A DNA stretch of 64,000 nucleotides from Cryptomeria japonica (Eukaryota; Streptophyta; Pinopsida; Cupressales; Cupressaceae), in NCBI RefSeq assembly GCF_030272615.1, contig NC_081407.1:380887179-380951178 (forward strand), read 5' to 3'. Positions 11,194 to 23,443 of this stretch are shown one piece after another. Below the pieces are notes generated by a model, which saw only the letters and a list, made by a program, of their open reading frames with translations, did not search any database and had not been told where the DNA came from. How positions within the stretch are numbered: the first letter of the stretch is position 1; the number at the start of each line of letters is the position of its first letter. Made by a program: the position numbers and the translations under genes.

Positions 11194-13407
11194 TTGTTCT
11201 TAAAATGCGTTTCGCACAATTTGCCAAAAATAACTAATTGAAAAAAAGAAGCCTTCTAGCTTCTACCACTTCTTATCTAGTTCTGGTTTAAATTGAATTT
11301 AGAATGCATAAGATGATTAATCTCTGCCATTTACATCTGTCGAGCTATTTCTCGTGTATAAGTTCTTGGATATATTGTTCAATGTCTCGCAACATTTGAC
11401 AATTTATTGCATTTTTACTATTTCCTTTCTAAATTCAGTAAGCAAACTATGAGTCTGGGGATATGGTAAGGCATTCAATTCAGGTTGTACTAGTTTTTCT
11501 TAGAATTAAAGCATGAAACATCTATACGTTAAAGAAGAGGGGCCATTGCTTCACATGGGAACAATGATTCTAGTGCATTAAATGCCCACATCTGATCAGA
11601 ATGTTGGGGATTGCAGTGTACAGAAGGGTGAGGGAAACTCATAACACAGAGTGAAGGCCAAAGTGACATTTGTCATCTCATCTAAGCTTTGATGAATTGT
11701 GAAGCTCGGAACACAGAATGAACCTCTAATATCTTTCAATTAATCTTTTTCGTTTGGTCTTTTGAGGTTCCATTGTTCTATTTAATGTATTGTTTACTCT
11801 TAAGCAATGGTCAGCGATAAATAATTGTTGGCTATAGACATGCCCCTTAACAGACAACAGGATGAATCTTTTCCATCACTGAAACACTTCATAGCCTAAG
11901 CAATGATAATAATAGTTTTTGGCTATTCATACACCTTGAGTGTTCCTTGCCTTAAATCAACAATACTAAAAAGTAGAATCTGGTGCTTTTTCCCTTTTTA
12001 AATTTTGTTGTATGAGAAACTGTAGGTTGTAAATCCCTAAATTTGACTGAGAATGAAGAGTTGAGAAGCTAGAAACTGAAATTTAAATCCCATGAATAAT
12101 GGGTATGTTCAAAAGTACCATAAAAAACTGAGATTTACCAAGCGCACACATTTGTAGGTGTCTTCTTAAAATTCTTCAACGCTTTTGGTAAAGACTCTGC
12201 TTCAGATTTCCGTGCTTCAAATGAGTTAAGGTTTAATAGTCATGTCATGCCACAAAAGTAAGAAAGTTCGATCATGTTTGATGCAGCACCACAGCTCTTC
12301 GGTTACATATTAGAATTATTCACAGGAGCAGTTCAGGGAGAATAAAGCCCATCCAGGAGTCCAGCATACCACAATGAGCACAAAACATTCTCAACACACC
12401 ATATCAAGAAAATTATAGTAACATCATATATTTACAGACAGAAGAGCTTACATAAGTCTTGCACAATACAGATGCACAGCGAATCCATTCTCCAAATCCC
12501 TGTCCCTGAATCATCACAAACCTTCAGTTTAATTTATCCTTCTCTGCTTACAAAGTCATCCGCTCCAAACACAACTCTATAACAGTTATTTTTGATTTTT
12601 CACTGGTTCGTGCCACTTCTAACTATTTCAAATATGGCAAATAAAGTTACAAAAGTCTCCTGCTTCAGAAGAGTTGGTTGGCTGTCAGCCTCCTGATTCC
12701 CAGAAGTTGGTTTGCATCAATGTTACTTGGAAATTAGTTATTGTTAACGCGCACCAATTTTTTAATATTTGCATGACTCTACAAATTTCTTTTTCGTCCT
12801 TTCTTTTTCTTGTTTTGTGGAGGGAGGGTGACCTAGGAGGGCTGTGGACATTGCAGTCTATAGTGAACTCCATACAAACTTCTCTTATTGAGGTAAAAGG
12901 AGTTGCATAATGTAAAATAAATGGAGCAATACAACAAGTATGGCAATGTATACATCCATCTTTTCGTGATATATGCATATGTATCCTTGCAATAAAAACA
13001 CAATAGGATTCCAAGGCCGCCATAAGAAAAATGCAATCTGAAATTCACCAAAGGAAAAAGGAAAGGCTTGCATACAATGCTATTTCCATAAATAGTGCAT
13101 AAAGAGAAATGAGGTGTGCATGCCACATAAACAGTCCAATGTGCATCCTTGAAAGGATCAAAATCCATAGTGGATGGTTATTCTATGAAATCGTTAAGAG
13201 GTGGAACTTGTGCTTTGCCATTTGCTATGGCGTTCTTTTCTATTGTGTATAGTTGAACGCTACTCTAAGTTGGCAGAAGATCTGCATTGGAAAAATAAAT
13301 TGTAGCAAACTACCTTTGTTCATTACGAAGAAAAATTCTCATCATAACAATTATAGTTCCATTATCAAAGTGCAACACATCACATATCTTGATAATTTAT
13401 TGTCTTC
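11194..13407. other. spacer without supported gene
   Basis: Contains no recognised domain. Overlapping open frames on both strands at 12674-13168 (up to 112 codons) show no family motif and cannot all be real. It might include the UTR of an unseen neighbour. Confidence 0.4.
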
Positions 13408-13503
13408 ATGGAATGTGAATAAAGAGGCGAAACCAAACAATATATTTTAGTCCTTATGGAATGTGAATAAAGAGGCGAAACCAAACAATATATTTTAGTC
13501 CTT
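13408..13503. repeat. 48-bp tandem duplication
   Basis: Two essentially identical 48-bp units begin atggaatgtgaataaagagg (13408 and 13456), indicating a recent duplication in spacer DNA. Confidence 0.9.
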
Positions 13504-13626
13504 GACCACATTGCGCCACTTTAAGCTGGGGTACCAATGATTTGTATAAATTTAGAAGTGCCTACTCTATAACCTTACCAATTTGTGACAATGGTAGCAA
13601 CTTTTTGCCACATGCCTACACTCTTC

Positions 13627-13768
13627 GATTAAATAGGGTAAGTTCTTTAGCACATGACACATTCCTAGGCCCAAAACTATTCCTTTGGGTTCCATTTGAT
13701 TAAATAGGGTAAGTTCTTTAGCACATGACACATTCCTAGGCCCAAAACTATTCCTTTGGGTTCCATTT
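13627..13768. repeat. 71-bp tandem duplication
   Basis: Two identical 71-bp units begin gattaaatagggtaagttc (13627 and 13698). The minus-strand open frame across them (13567-13806) simply repeats the same peptide. Confidence 0.92.
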
Positions 13769-14858
13769 GAAATGGCCTTGCCTACATATCCATTTAAGAA
13801 AATCAAAGGCTATGAAGTTCGCACATGAGTTTATAACACATCACCAATGTTCCATTAAACCAATATTAGTCAAAGTTCAATTCAAACAAGTTTACTTCAT
13901 CATTGAGGAATACCAACACAAGACTATACCTTCTATATATGTCATCATTTAGCATGCCTTCATACAAAGCTAGTTGTACAATGCAAGCTCATTCCTATAC
14001 AACATGCTAATTTACAAATGTCAAGTATATCAATTAATGCAAAACACCTCACCCACCCATTTTTCCTCAATTTTAACTTCAATCTATATGGCAAAAGCTA
14101 GATGATGGTTAGGCCCATTCTACCCATATGGCTACATTAATAATTATTAAGGTAGCTACAAACTTGTCTTACATGAATGTGAGATTTATCATTTAACAAT
14201 CGCCTAGTAAAATAATATCAACAAGTAATCTCCTCCAATAACTAGTGATTAACAATGGCGCTTACTCTCCCACCCATTAATCAAACCATAGATTCAAAAA
14301 GTATAGTGTCATCTAGTAAAGATGAAAATATTGTTGTTGTTGCATCCTCTTTAGCAAGGAACGATGGTTTAGGAAGAGATTTTTCACCCCTGCATGTTGA
14401 GTTTGGCATGTTGCTCCCTAGTGATGGTTGCAATAATGACTACAATTTTTTACCTCTTCATGATGGTTGCTTGGGTTACAAGATCTTGCTAGCTAGGAAA
14501 GGCAATGATGACATCGCCTAGTCCCTAAGTTGAAGCCTTAAATCCTAGCAATCTGATGCTCCTTATGCATGGTGTCACTTGTGCTTCCTGCAGTGCTCTT
14601 ACATTTGCTTCAGTAATGAGGTGTTCTCCTTCTATAGTTGTTGGTCACCCCCCTCAAACTAAATCTCTCTACTACTTCCTTACCCTCAAGCCCCAATTGT
14701 TTAGTGTGGAAAGGAGGTCATAAAGAATGTATCTTATTACAGTAATTGTGCCTTAATTTGTAGATCTAATTGTCATTAACCCTCTCTAGCTAGCCTACAT
14801 AAGTGGATGTTAGTCTAGGAGGTCCTTTACAAAAAAAATTGAGCTTTACCCTTGTACC
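13769..14858. other. spacer, possibly 5' remnant of a LINE
   Basis: An 88-codon plus-strand frame (14255-14521) sits upstream of the DUF4283 fragment and could be a decayed part of the same LINE-type ORF1, but it has no recognisable motif. The stretch between is interrupted by stops. Confidence 0.3.
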
Positions 14859-15309
14859 ATGGGGTCTTTTGTTGTTAACTTTGGTTCACATGCTAACAAG
14901 GAGTTGATTTGGGATGGTAGCTTGTGGTTGGGGGGTGAGCATTCCCTCTTTCTCAAGCAATGGTTTCCTTCTTTTAATCCCCTTGTATATCTCCTTCATA
15001 TTGTGCCAATTTGGGTTAGATTGCCTAATATCTCTCTTTATTTTTGGGAAGACCCATATTATGGAGCTATTAGCAATTCTAATGGACGATATTTAAAAGT
15101 TGATTCAATTACTTCAAACATTGTTCACTACATATGCCCATTTTCTAGTGGATGATGACACCTCCAAGGCACTTCCTAGGGAAGTCATTCTAATGGCGAA
15201 GGATAGGTCATGGACTCAAGTTATTGACTATGAAGGTCTTACCTTCCACTACAATCTATGCCTCACTTCTAGGGCATCTTACCTTTCACTCCTCCCAGTC
15301 ATATTGTAG
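14859..15309 (+). pseudogene. DUF4283 fragment of a LINE-type ORF1
   Basis: The first frame (14859 to about 15115) reads WLGGEHSLFLKQWFPSFNP, then VPIWVRLPNISLYFWE and GRYLKVD. This is the typical order of the plant DUF4283 domain found in ORF1 proteins of L1-type LINEs. The domain continues in a second frame (about 15135-15250) with SKALPREVILMAKDRSWTQ and VIDYEGLTFHYNLC. The cysteine/histidine zinc knuckle that should follow is degraded. A frameshift near 15120-15135 and missing flanks show a dead fragment. No reverse transcriptase follows downstream. Confidence 0.65.
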
Positions 15310-16019
15310 AAATGCTAGTTTTTCTATGTGGTGATGAGGCACCCTCTTCAAACACTTGATGCTTGATGTATGTAATGGTTAGATTCTCTGGATGTTCCCC
15401 ATAAGTCTTTAATGGTGGGGCATAATGTGGCCCTAACGGAGTGTTTGATTTTCCCTATTAGGACTTGGCTTAATTTGCCCTAGAATTCTTTAAATGAGGT
15501 CTGGATTAATGCCTTGATTTAGAGCCTACAACCAGGTCAATTTTCAATAGATAAAATAAACATATATTTTATCATTGTTTCAAAGAAAATTTTAATCATT
15601 ATGATAATAGATGAGCAAATATATGTAATTCCACAATGTTATTGAAGGAATCCTAAACATCACTATACTTTATACAATATACGATTAGGATTCTCTTAAG
15701 ATCTTCCCCAATAACATATCTACATCATGAAGTACCTTGGGGGATCATACAAGGTGCCTTGAGCATGTCCATCAAGCCTAGGAGCACATAATGACACTGT
15801 CACTCAACCTCTTGGTTCCTCTCGGGTCACCACTACTCGAATGGACCTAATGCTACTTGCGTTCCCTATATGAACCCTATCCCCCCTTTAGAATGAGATG
15901 GTTTAATGGTGGTAGAAATGAATCTTATCGTCATTACACAAGCCTAATATTTTACTAATTATGCATATATTAAAGACAATTGGAATATTTATATTTATCG
16001 AATGAAGATATTTAACAAA
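15310..16019. other. spacer without recognised gene
   Basis: No supported feature; it may include further decayed LINE sequence. Confidence 0.4.
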
Positions 16020-16193
16020 TTAACCAATCTATCATGTAATGCACTATTCTTCGTACCAAAATATCAGACTAATAAATATATATATGCCTATTGTTGATCA
16101 CTGATATATATTGAGTTTGCAAATTGTATTGAAGTGTTGATCGATCTTCCTTTTTCCTCAATGATGATCACTTGATGATTTATGTATTTGTAG
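16020..16193. repeat. R1, first copy of a ~170-bp direct repeat
   Basis: The segment from 'cactattcttcgtaccaaaa' through 'gatcacttgatgatt' is matched almost base for base by 17335-17345 plus 26026-26190 (R2), with element C inserted between. R1 has only about four TA units where R2 has about 24. R1 is therefore an uninterrupted relative of the insertion site of element C. Confidence 0.85.
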
Positions 16194-17286
16194 TGTCATA
16201 AAGTTGCGACCCTTGCAATTTTCGACCACATTAGGGTCTTCATGTTGGCGAATCTAATTCCCAAGCCTGATCGGAGACCAAGACTTGCTCAATCCCTGAA
16301 AACTGCACTTTTTCTGCCTCCCGCACTACTTGAACTTGCTTCCTATCCTAAGATTTCCCTCCTAGGACAGGGGCGTGGCGCTTGTCCCTGTCCTATTTTG
16401 GGGGCCCCTCCGTCCTATCTTTGCAATTTTAGTGGGAAAAATTTCCCTGTGTCGGTCTATGACAAAAAATCAATCAATTAACCCTAATTGACGAATATAT
16501 GAGTTGCATTTGCCCTCCCATTTGCATAAGTTGGAATACATGGGATCACACATTCAAGCATTCAAGAGCATTCAAACATTCAAGCATCCCTTTCAAGCAT
16601 TGAACATTCTCAGGTCTCCCTTCAAGGCTAGGTGTTGCATTCAAGTCAAGGATTCAACCATTGAAGAGGAGATCCCTTTCAACATTCAATTTCACACAAG
16701 CAATTCTATCGACAACCTCCCTTGAGGTGATTTACATTTCAATCTTTCATTTACATTTACTTGCAAGTACTTTCTTTCATCATTTGGTTAATTTCAAAAC
16801 TGGGGTTTCACCTAAAGGCAAACCCCCAATCCCCACCCCTTTTCTTCTCGTTTATGTGTGTAGGTTGCAGGTGCGTAGTTTTATTTGCAGATTTGGACTC
16901 CATTCAAAGAGGCGGAAAAACCCTTTTTGTTTCGTGGATTTTTTCGGAGGATCATGTGCACTTTTAGCACGGTCCCAACAACTTTTCCTCAAATGCGTAG
17001 GGCAGCTTCGTCTCAACATATTATAGCCAGATCTAGGTGCACAGCTTCATCTCACGCTTCTATTTCAATTTATAATCAGTTCTTTGCTACTTTTACACTT
17101 AGTCTCACAACACATAATTCAACCATTCCTCATTCTAAAAGAGGGGTTAGCTTGTCATCTTCACACCATTATCAATTCATTTAGTATTCAATCTCTTTCC
17201 GAAGAGGTTGGATCTAGTGAACTCCCCCCTCTTTTAAATGTAATGTGGATGAAGTGTTTAAAGGGAAATCCGCAGTGAAACTTTCA
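16194..17286. repeat. LTR-like block of unknown element
   Basis: This block begins TG (tgtcataaagttgcgaccc) exactly where R1 ends and stops near actttca, just before R2-like sequence resumes. It contains a run of related 'cattcaag' words (16552-16620) and no coding sequence, resembling a Gypsy LTR of about 1.1 kb. No matching second LTR, primer site or clean target duplication is visible, so it is only a candidate solo LTR. Confidence 0.35.
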
Positions 17287-17345
17287 TCTATCCTCGAAGG
17301 GAAGAAAAGCTTTCCTCTTAATCTCTCCATCATTCACTATTCTTC

Positions 17346-19935
17346 TGTTAAACACAATACACCACTGAGAGGGGGGTGAATCAGTGGTTCACAATCTTTT
17401 CCCTTTAACTATTCTATGTGTGTATACCGGTTATCAGATCTAACTGAATGCAGACTTACCAGTTAGATGGGAGACTAATACAAATGCACTCACACATAAA
17501 GACGACATCACATAACACCAACATATACGAGGAAAACCCAAGATGGGAAAAACCTCGGTGAGAAATGCTGGTGGAGACTACTGCTCCAATCCAGCCTCAC
17601 AATGAATCTTGGATTACAATGTTTAGGGCACCAACCCAAGGAGCACCAACCTCTGATTTAGGGCACCAACCCAAGGAGCTACAACCTCTTATTTTAGAGC
17701 ACCAACCCAAGGATCTACAACCCCTGCACTGAGCTACAACTCAGTGAATACAAAACATAATCATTACAAATTAATAACCTTATTACAAATGGATTTTGTA
17801 ACACATCTACAAATCTCTATGTTGGATCTCTTGTCCAGTTCTCTATCGGTTCTCTACCTCACCCACTCATTGTTGCAACCTTATCTCATGTTGCAACCTT
17901 AACGGTTCAGACTCTTCTCCTTCTTTGTCGGTTCTCTCTGTTGGTTGTCTCTTCTCTCCACTGCTACACTGCTCTCCACCGGTACTATCTTTTGTCGGTT
18001 CTTTTCTTTCCTACTCTGCACTCTTCTGCAACTCTTCATTGTCAGTTTGGTCACCACTGGTTACCTCACTATTGTTGGTTGAACTCTTCAACCCTAGTCT
18101 CTCTCAAACTCACTCTCTCTTCTGATACTCGTTGAGTACTTGATTCCTTCTCAAATGCAGCAACACTCTCATTTAGCAGCATCAACAATATCTTTGGCCT
18201 GCATACTTATAGCCAGATTTTCCCACCAAGATGTGAGTTTGAGCTTGGGGCCTTTAGGGTTTCTTCCACAATCGCAAGGCATATCAAATCTAATCTGATC
18301 TCCTACACGAAGATAGGCATCCTGCAAGCAATCAGACATTACCTACCATATATTCTTCCTTCCAAGGCACGTTTGCTAAACTTAGCAAACACAGACAATC
18401 AGTTGGCGAGGCACAAGATCAATCACCATAAATGGTTCTACAGATTACATCACCAACCTCATTCTGCACCTAGACACACTGCATCAATCAATGCATCCCA
18501 TCGATCACCTCTGTTCAACCTTCCTCGAGCCACACACCTCTGCAACACATCCCATGATTTACGAGGTCTACAATTAATGTCGACCAACTCTGTAACAACC
18601 TTGTCGGTGCACACTCCATCTAGTGTTGCATGCATGTCCGCCACCTTGACTCCACATGGCACCTTTGTCGACATCCACCTTATCTTGGACCTCTGTGTCG
18701 GTTCAAACAGGATCACCAACCAAACACTCAACTGGTCCTTCTTTTCTGCAGGTTCTCTAACCCTGTCGATATCTCACACTTTACCAATTAACTATCATGT
18801 CTGCACTTTCATGTTATGTCGGTGTAACACTTTAACCGGTCACCAGACATGCCTATCCATAGCATGCTCATCCTCATCAGGTAGGAGCACATCACTTAGC
18901 CTCTTTGCTTCCTTACTGGTTCTCATGCTCATTGGTAGCCATCCCGATGACACCATGCCATCAACCTTCAATTGATTCCATCTAAGGCATCTGCATACTA
19001 GTTGCATTCTCTATCTCCTGCTGCTCCACTTTGCCTTCTTCATCATCAGACTGGACATCATCTCAGTTGGTTTGTCAAGGTGACAAACCCATTATTTCTT
19101 TACTCTTCATTTTATGTCTCGGTGGCACAATATGCCAACCCTTTATGATCCAATGCACATCTCTAATTACATGCACCTGAGGCATCCTTTTGTTTCGGTA
19201 GATCTGGGGTGATCCTTCAACCACCTGCCTTTACCTCCTCTTCCTTATCTCACAGAACTAAGATGCATACTTTGCATAATAGGAGATAAGCTCCACTTTC
19301 CACTAGGAGTGGATCCTTGTCATCTGCATCCTACAATGCACTCATGTGGCTTCCCTGTTTGTGCAGCATATCTACAAACACGCACATGTGATCCAATTTG
19401 AGCACACTCACTGTCAGTCATCTCTTCACATGGTGATTGCATCTCTATCTAGTGGGAGTGTTGTTGTTCTACATCCACAGAGCATACCGGTAACTTTTAC
19501 ATCCTTCTTCTCCAGTGTTGATGTGATTTAGGTAATATTCTGCCTCTTCATCACAAACAATAGCTCAAGCATCCTCCTCACCCTGCTTGTACACTTGTCA
19601 TAAGCATGTCAGTTGACAACCACTCACTTGGTTGATTTGTCTTCTCCATATCAGCACATTACTTGCTAGCTAACAAACTCTCCTTACCAATGACAAATTG
19701 TACCGGTAACCTGCCCATCTTTTCCACACAAGTCAAACACTGACTTGTATATCGGTGACTCCAAAGGTCATTCTACTAAATTACATTCTCTCCCTTACCT
19801 TACCGATGCACTGCAACACAAGATGATATCAAAGATATCTCATTTTGTATGCATCCATAATAGTGCAGCACATGCATCTCTTATACCAGTATCCTGCCTA
19901 TATCGGTTGACATCAATGACAACACAATGCCAACA
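17346..19935 (-). repeat. element C 3' LTR (2,590 bp)
   Basis: Direct repeat of 23444-26025, clearly diverged. It holds a 'gcaccaacccaaggag' minisatellite (17625-17725), the words 'gaggaaaacccaagatggg' and 'aaaacctcggtgag' shared with element B LTRs, and GT-rich stretches. Open frames such as 18373-18975 are incidental. Confidence 0.88.
17625..17725. repeat. minisatellite inside element C LTR
   Basis: Three units of about 38 bp each contain 'gggcaccaacccaaggag' or a close variant followed by 'ctacaacctct'. The other LTR carries a differently arranged version at 23723-23840. Confidence 0.75.
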
Positions 19936-21745
19936 ATCTCCCCCTTTGGCATTGATGTCAACTCATGTAGTATCCAGCAAACTACATAATCTCTCTCCTC
20001 CTTTGTGTGATCCAACTCTTCCCCTTTGTATATTCCATGGGTTCTCATACATGTAGTATGTGGTACACTACAAAATCCTTCTCCCCCTTTGACAACAATG
20101 GCAAAGGGCATTGTTAGGATATCATTCCTCCTTGTATCTACCGAGCACTGACAGAAATATTTCTCCCCCTTTATCTTTATTGGATGCATCTCCTCTTTTG
20201 ATACCAATTGGTACAATTTCTCAAGTTACAACTCTCGAGATGTAGGACTCAACCATCAATTGACACCAATTGCTCAGAACCAAGTATTTATGCAAACCGG
20301 AAACACATGCATATATGAGTCTGAAACCAATTGAAGAACCATGTGTCAGTGAAAACAACATACCTTTTGGTCAAGCTACATCATCTCCCCTTGATATGCA
20401 GAAGCCTTTCTGACCTCAAATTGCTGATATCAAGTGTTGAAGCTAACACTGATACCAATTGTATATCTTTCAATACCAAAAGCATGTTCTCTTGTGCAGG
20501 TAACTTCCCTCTTTTCAGAAAACACTCTCGGTGATCTAGTTGTGATTTCAATTGAATAGGCATTGAAATATCTCACAACCCCAGGCACTTCCAAAAACAT
20601 CATCACACCGGTATAGCCATAGACACTTACACACCCTATGTGTCCAACGAATCGGATACAAGTCAGAAATCGGGGCTGTCAACTCCCACTGAGTCATGCA
20701 TCTCAAATCCTCATAGCTTGTCAAGTTCAAAACTAGAGCCAAACTGCCCCTTATACGGATTGAGTTTGCATATGTGATCAATCTAATGATCTATCAACTC
20801 CATTATATCTACCACAACAAATGACATGATCTTGGATGTACACAATGCCATACAATATCATTATCATGCCATAAATCAAACCGGTTAGCCCAAAAACATG
20901 TATGCCTGCATGATCAACAACCAGGCCAACATATGTCATTCAAGTCTTCATCAACACCACCTGAGACATAACTTCCCCATTCCATGTTACCGGGGCTAAT
21001 GTAATGATCTCCAACCTCATTGTCTTACATGACCTGCAATTACCTGTTAGCATTCATACCAGTAACATCCAACTCATACCTGTTCCTTGTACCGGTCCAT
21101 CATCACTATCGGAACACCTTCATGTAAATCCAGACATCTTATGTCAATTTTGCATCTGATTCCAATTGTAAATATGCCAACCATTGACACAAGTAGTAGT
21201 GATCCCTCTTTGATTTGTAGGTGTGTAGCCAAGGCAGCCACTACACACTTATCTTCTCATTTTCTTCCTTCATACTGGTAGCAACATGTTCTTCCATGTG
21301 TCTTCTTTCACTGAGGGGGTGATTGATAAGTTTAGTGTATCAATCCCCCTAAAGTCTTGCATCTCCTTTAATCCTTAGGAGATATCACCTGTGCATTGAA
21401 TGAACAATGTTGATCCATGGTTGCATCCTCTTTTTTCTTCTTCCATTCCTGCTTGGTCTCATTCTTCTTCCCATTTTCAGTCATAGGAGCAGGTCATTCC
21501 TTCTTCTACTGGTGGGTCCTTTCATTTCCAGATGTTGCTACATAACTGGAAGTAGTACTATAGTAGCACATAGCATCCATGTCAATCTCATGATTGGGGA
21601 ACCTTTTAACATGTCAGTTAGACCATCGTCTTCTGGTCATCCCATTGTATCCTGCTACCGGAACCGGTGGACCTCTTGATCTTATAGGAACAAAACCTCT
21701 TCTACTTTTGTTCCATGTAACATTTTGTCTCTCATATGATCTATA
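19936..21745 (-). other. element C interior downstream of gag, non-coding
   Basis: This should hold pol in an autonomous Copia element, but only broken frames without protease, integrase or reverse transcriptase motifs are seen. Pyrimidine tracts (purine-rich on the element's sense strand) recur at 19937-19947, 20081-20090 and 20161-20172. The first, directly beside the LTR, is the expected polypurine tract. Confidence 0.65.
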
Positions 21746-23370
21746 TCAATTTCTATGTTGAGCATAGCTACTACACCGGTAGTCATGTGACTGCAAGTTC
21801 ATCCTTCTGCAGTTATGACTTTTATGGCCAAAGCCATTACACCTCCAACAAATGACATTATTGTTTCTAGGAAGAACATATTGTCTATTCCTAGACTTCA
21901 TTTTGCATTCATCTGCCCTATGGTCATTTTCTTTGCATGCAAAACAGTAACCAAAGAGAGGGGCCACATAACTTACTAATTTGTTTTGCCATGCTTGAGG
22001 AGATCTCATTGGTTTAGTATCTCCATTTCTGCTTCTCCGGGGATGAATCTTGGATTGTCCACACTCTGCAGCTCTTCCATCCATTCTCTCATTTTCACAT
22101 ACATGCTTTGTCTTATGGGCAGTAGCATTTCCTTGTCTTCTACCGGGAGGAGGTCTCTTTGTTGTCTTCTCATTTTCTTGATTTTGGTGAAGTTGCCTTC
22201 TCTCAACTTCCCTTTTCCTTTTGGATCTCCATTGTTCAGCCTTGCAGCACTGGTCTTCTTCTACATGTCCTCACCAATTGTAGTCAGATCAATCTTCTTT
22301 CTTGTAATATTTCTAACCGTGAAGGTCTGACCCTTTCCATTTCCATCTGAGGAGACAAATTGAATATCTTTGTGGGAGGTCTTCTTGCTTGTAGAGCATT
22401 CACTGGCAGCATATCCTAATCCTCTAGTATCCTTGGAATGTTTTTGTTGATTCAACATTTTGTCCAGGGCTTCAGTGATGCCATCATACCAGTTTCTTAC
22501 CTTGAGTTCATTTTTGCACTTCTCAAGGTCTTTCCTCAGATTCTCCATTTCCTCTTTCAGCTTTTGACACTCGTTGACCTTTGTCTCCACTTCTAGTTGC
22601 AACTCCTCACATCTTCTTTCATCAGCACCAAGGACTGATTTCAATTTATCAGTCATTCCCTTGGCATCTTCAAGTTGAGTTGTCAACATGCAGACATTTT
22701 TGTTTGACTCTTCAAGGCATGTTCTCAAGTAATTACATTCTTCATGAACTGAATTTTTGTAACTCTTAAATTCATTTCTAACAAATTTCAATTTACCAAG
22801 GGCACTTAGCAACTCACCTTCTAGATCAACTTCAGCTTCATCTTCTTCTTCATCTTCTTCATCACTGCCAAACACATCTTGTCAGTGGGATTTGTCTGCC
22901 TTGTCACATTCTGATGTGTGCACTTCACTTTTTGTCTCTTGTGTCATGAAGAGATGAGTTTCCTCTTCATTAATGTTGCAGCAATTGACCGATCTTCTTT
23001 CAACACCTCCACATGTGTCTACTTTGTTGTTCTTCATGCTTCCACAATCTGATTCAACAGTGCATGGTTCATTTCCATAAAGCTTCTTCAGTCTATCCCA
23101 TAGACTTTTTGCAAATCTGCACTTATCCAATTATGAGGAAACATCACCGGTAAGACCACTAAATATAGCCTTCATGGCTTTAGCATTGCACTTAGATCTT
23201 CTTCCTACTTCTGGACCAGTGGGAGGACTGACATGACTAGGGAGACTATTTACAATAGACATCCAGACATCATACCCTAGAGAGGATAAGTTAACTTCCA
23301 TTCTACAAGTCCAAATGCAATATTTAGCCCCATTAAACACCGGAGCTGGGATTGACACTAAACAGACCAT
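21746..23370 (-). pseudogene. element C gag (UBN2-type, coiled coil, zinc knuckles)
   Basis: Gag coats the element's RNA in virus-like particles. The likely start is the ATG at 23368-23370, followed by the Copia-type gag core (PAPVFNGAKYCIW, CRMEVNLSSLGYDVW). An acidic stretch (DEEDEEEDEAEVD) and a long coiled coil rich in Glu, Lys and Leu (about 22760-22480) follow. Two CX2CX4HX4C knuckles end it: CFACKENDHRADEC and CWRCNGFGHKSHNC. In-frame stops at 23131-23133 and 22882-22884 and a frame change near 22100-22260 make it a pseudogene. Element B carries the same protein layout. No catalytic domain follows. Confidence 0.82.
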
Positions 23371-23429
23371 TGTGTCCTTAAGCCAGAATCTACCCAAGAT
23401 GGAGAAAGCTCGACTGACTAGGAACCTAC

Positions 23430-23441
23430 ACTCTGATACCA
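23430..23441 (-). other. element C primer-binding site (tRNA-iMet type)
   Basis: On the minus strand TGGTATCAGAGT begins two bases after the 5' LTR. This is complementary to the 3' end of plant initiator-Met tRNA, the usual primer of Copia elements. Confidence 0.85.
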
Positions 23442-23443
23442 AT

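Noticed and set aside
12674-13168. Four overlapping open frames on both strands
   Set aside because: Mutually exclusive, no conserved motif, and no splice-linked extension seen.
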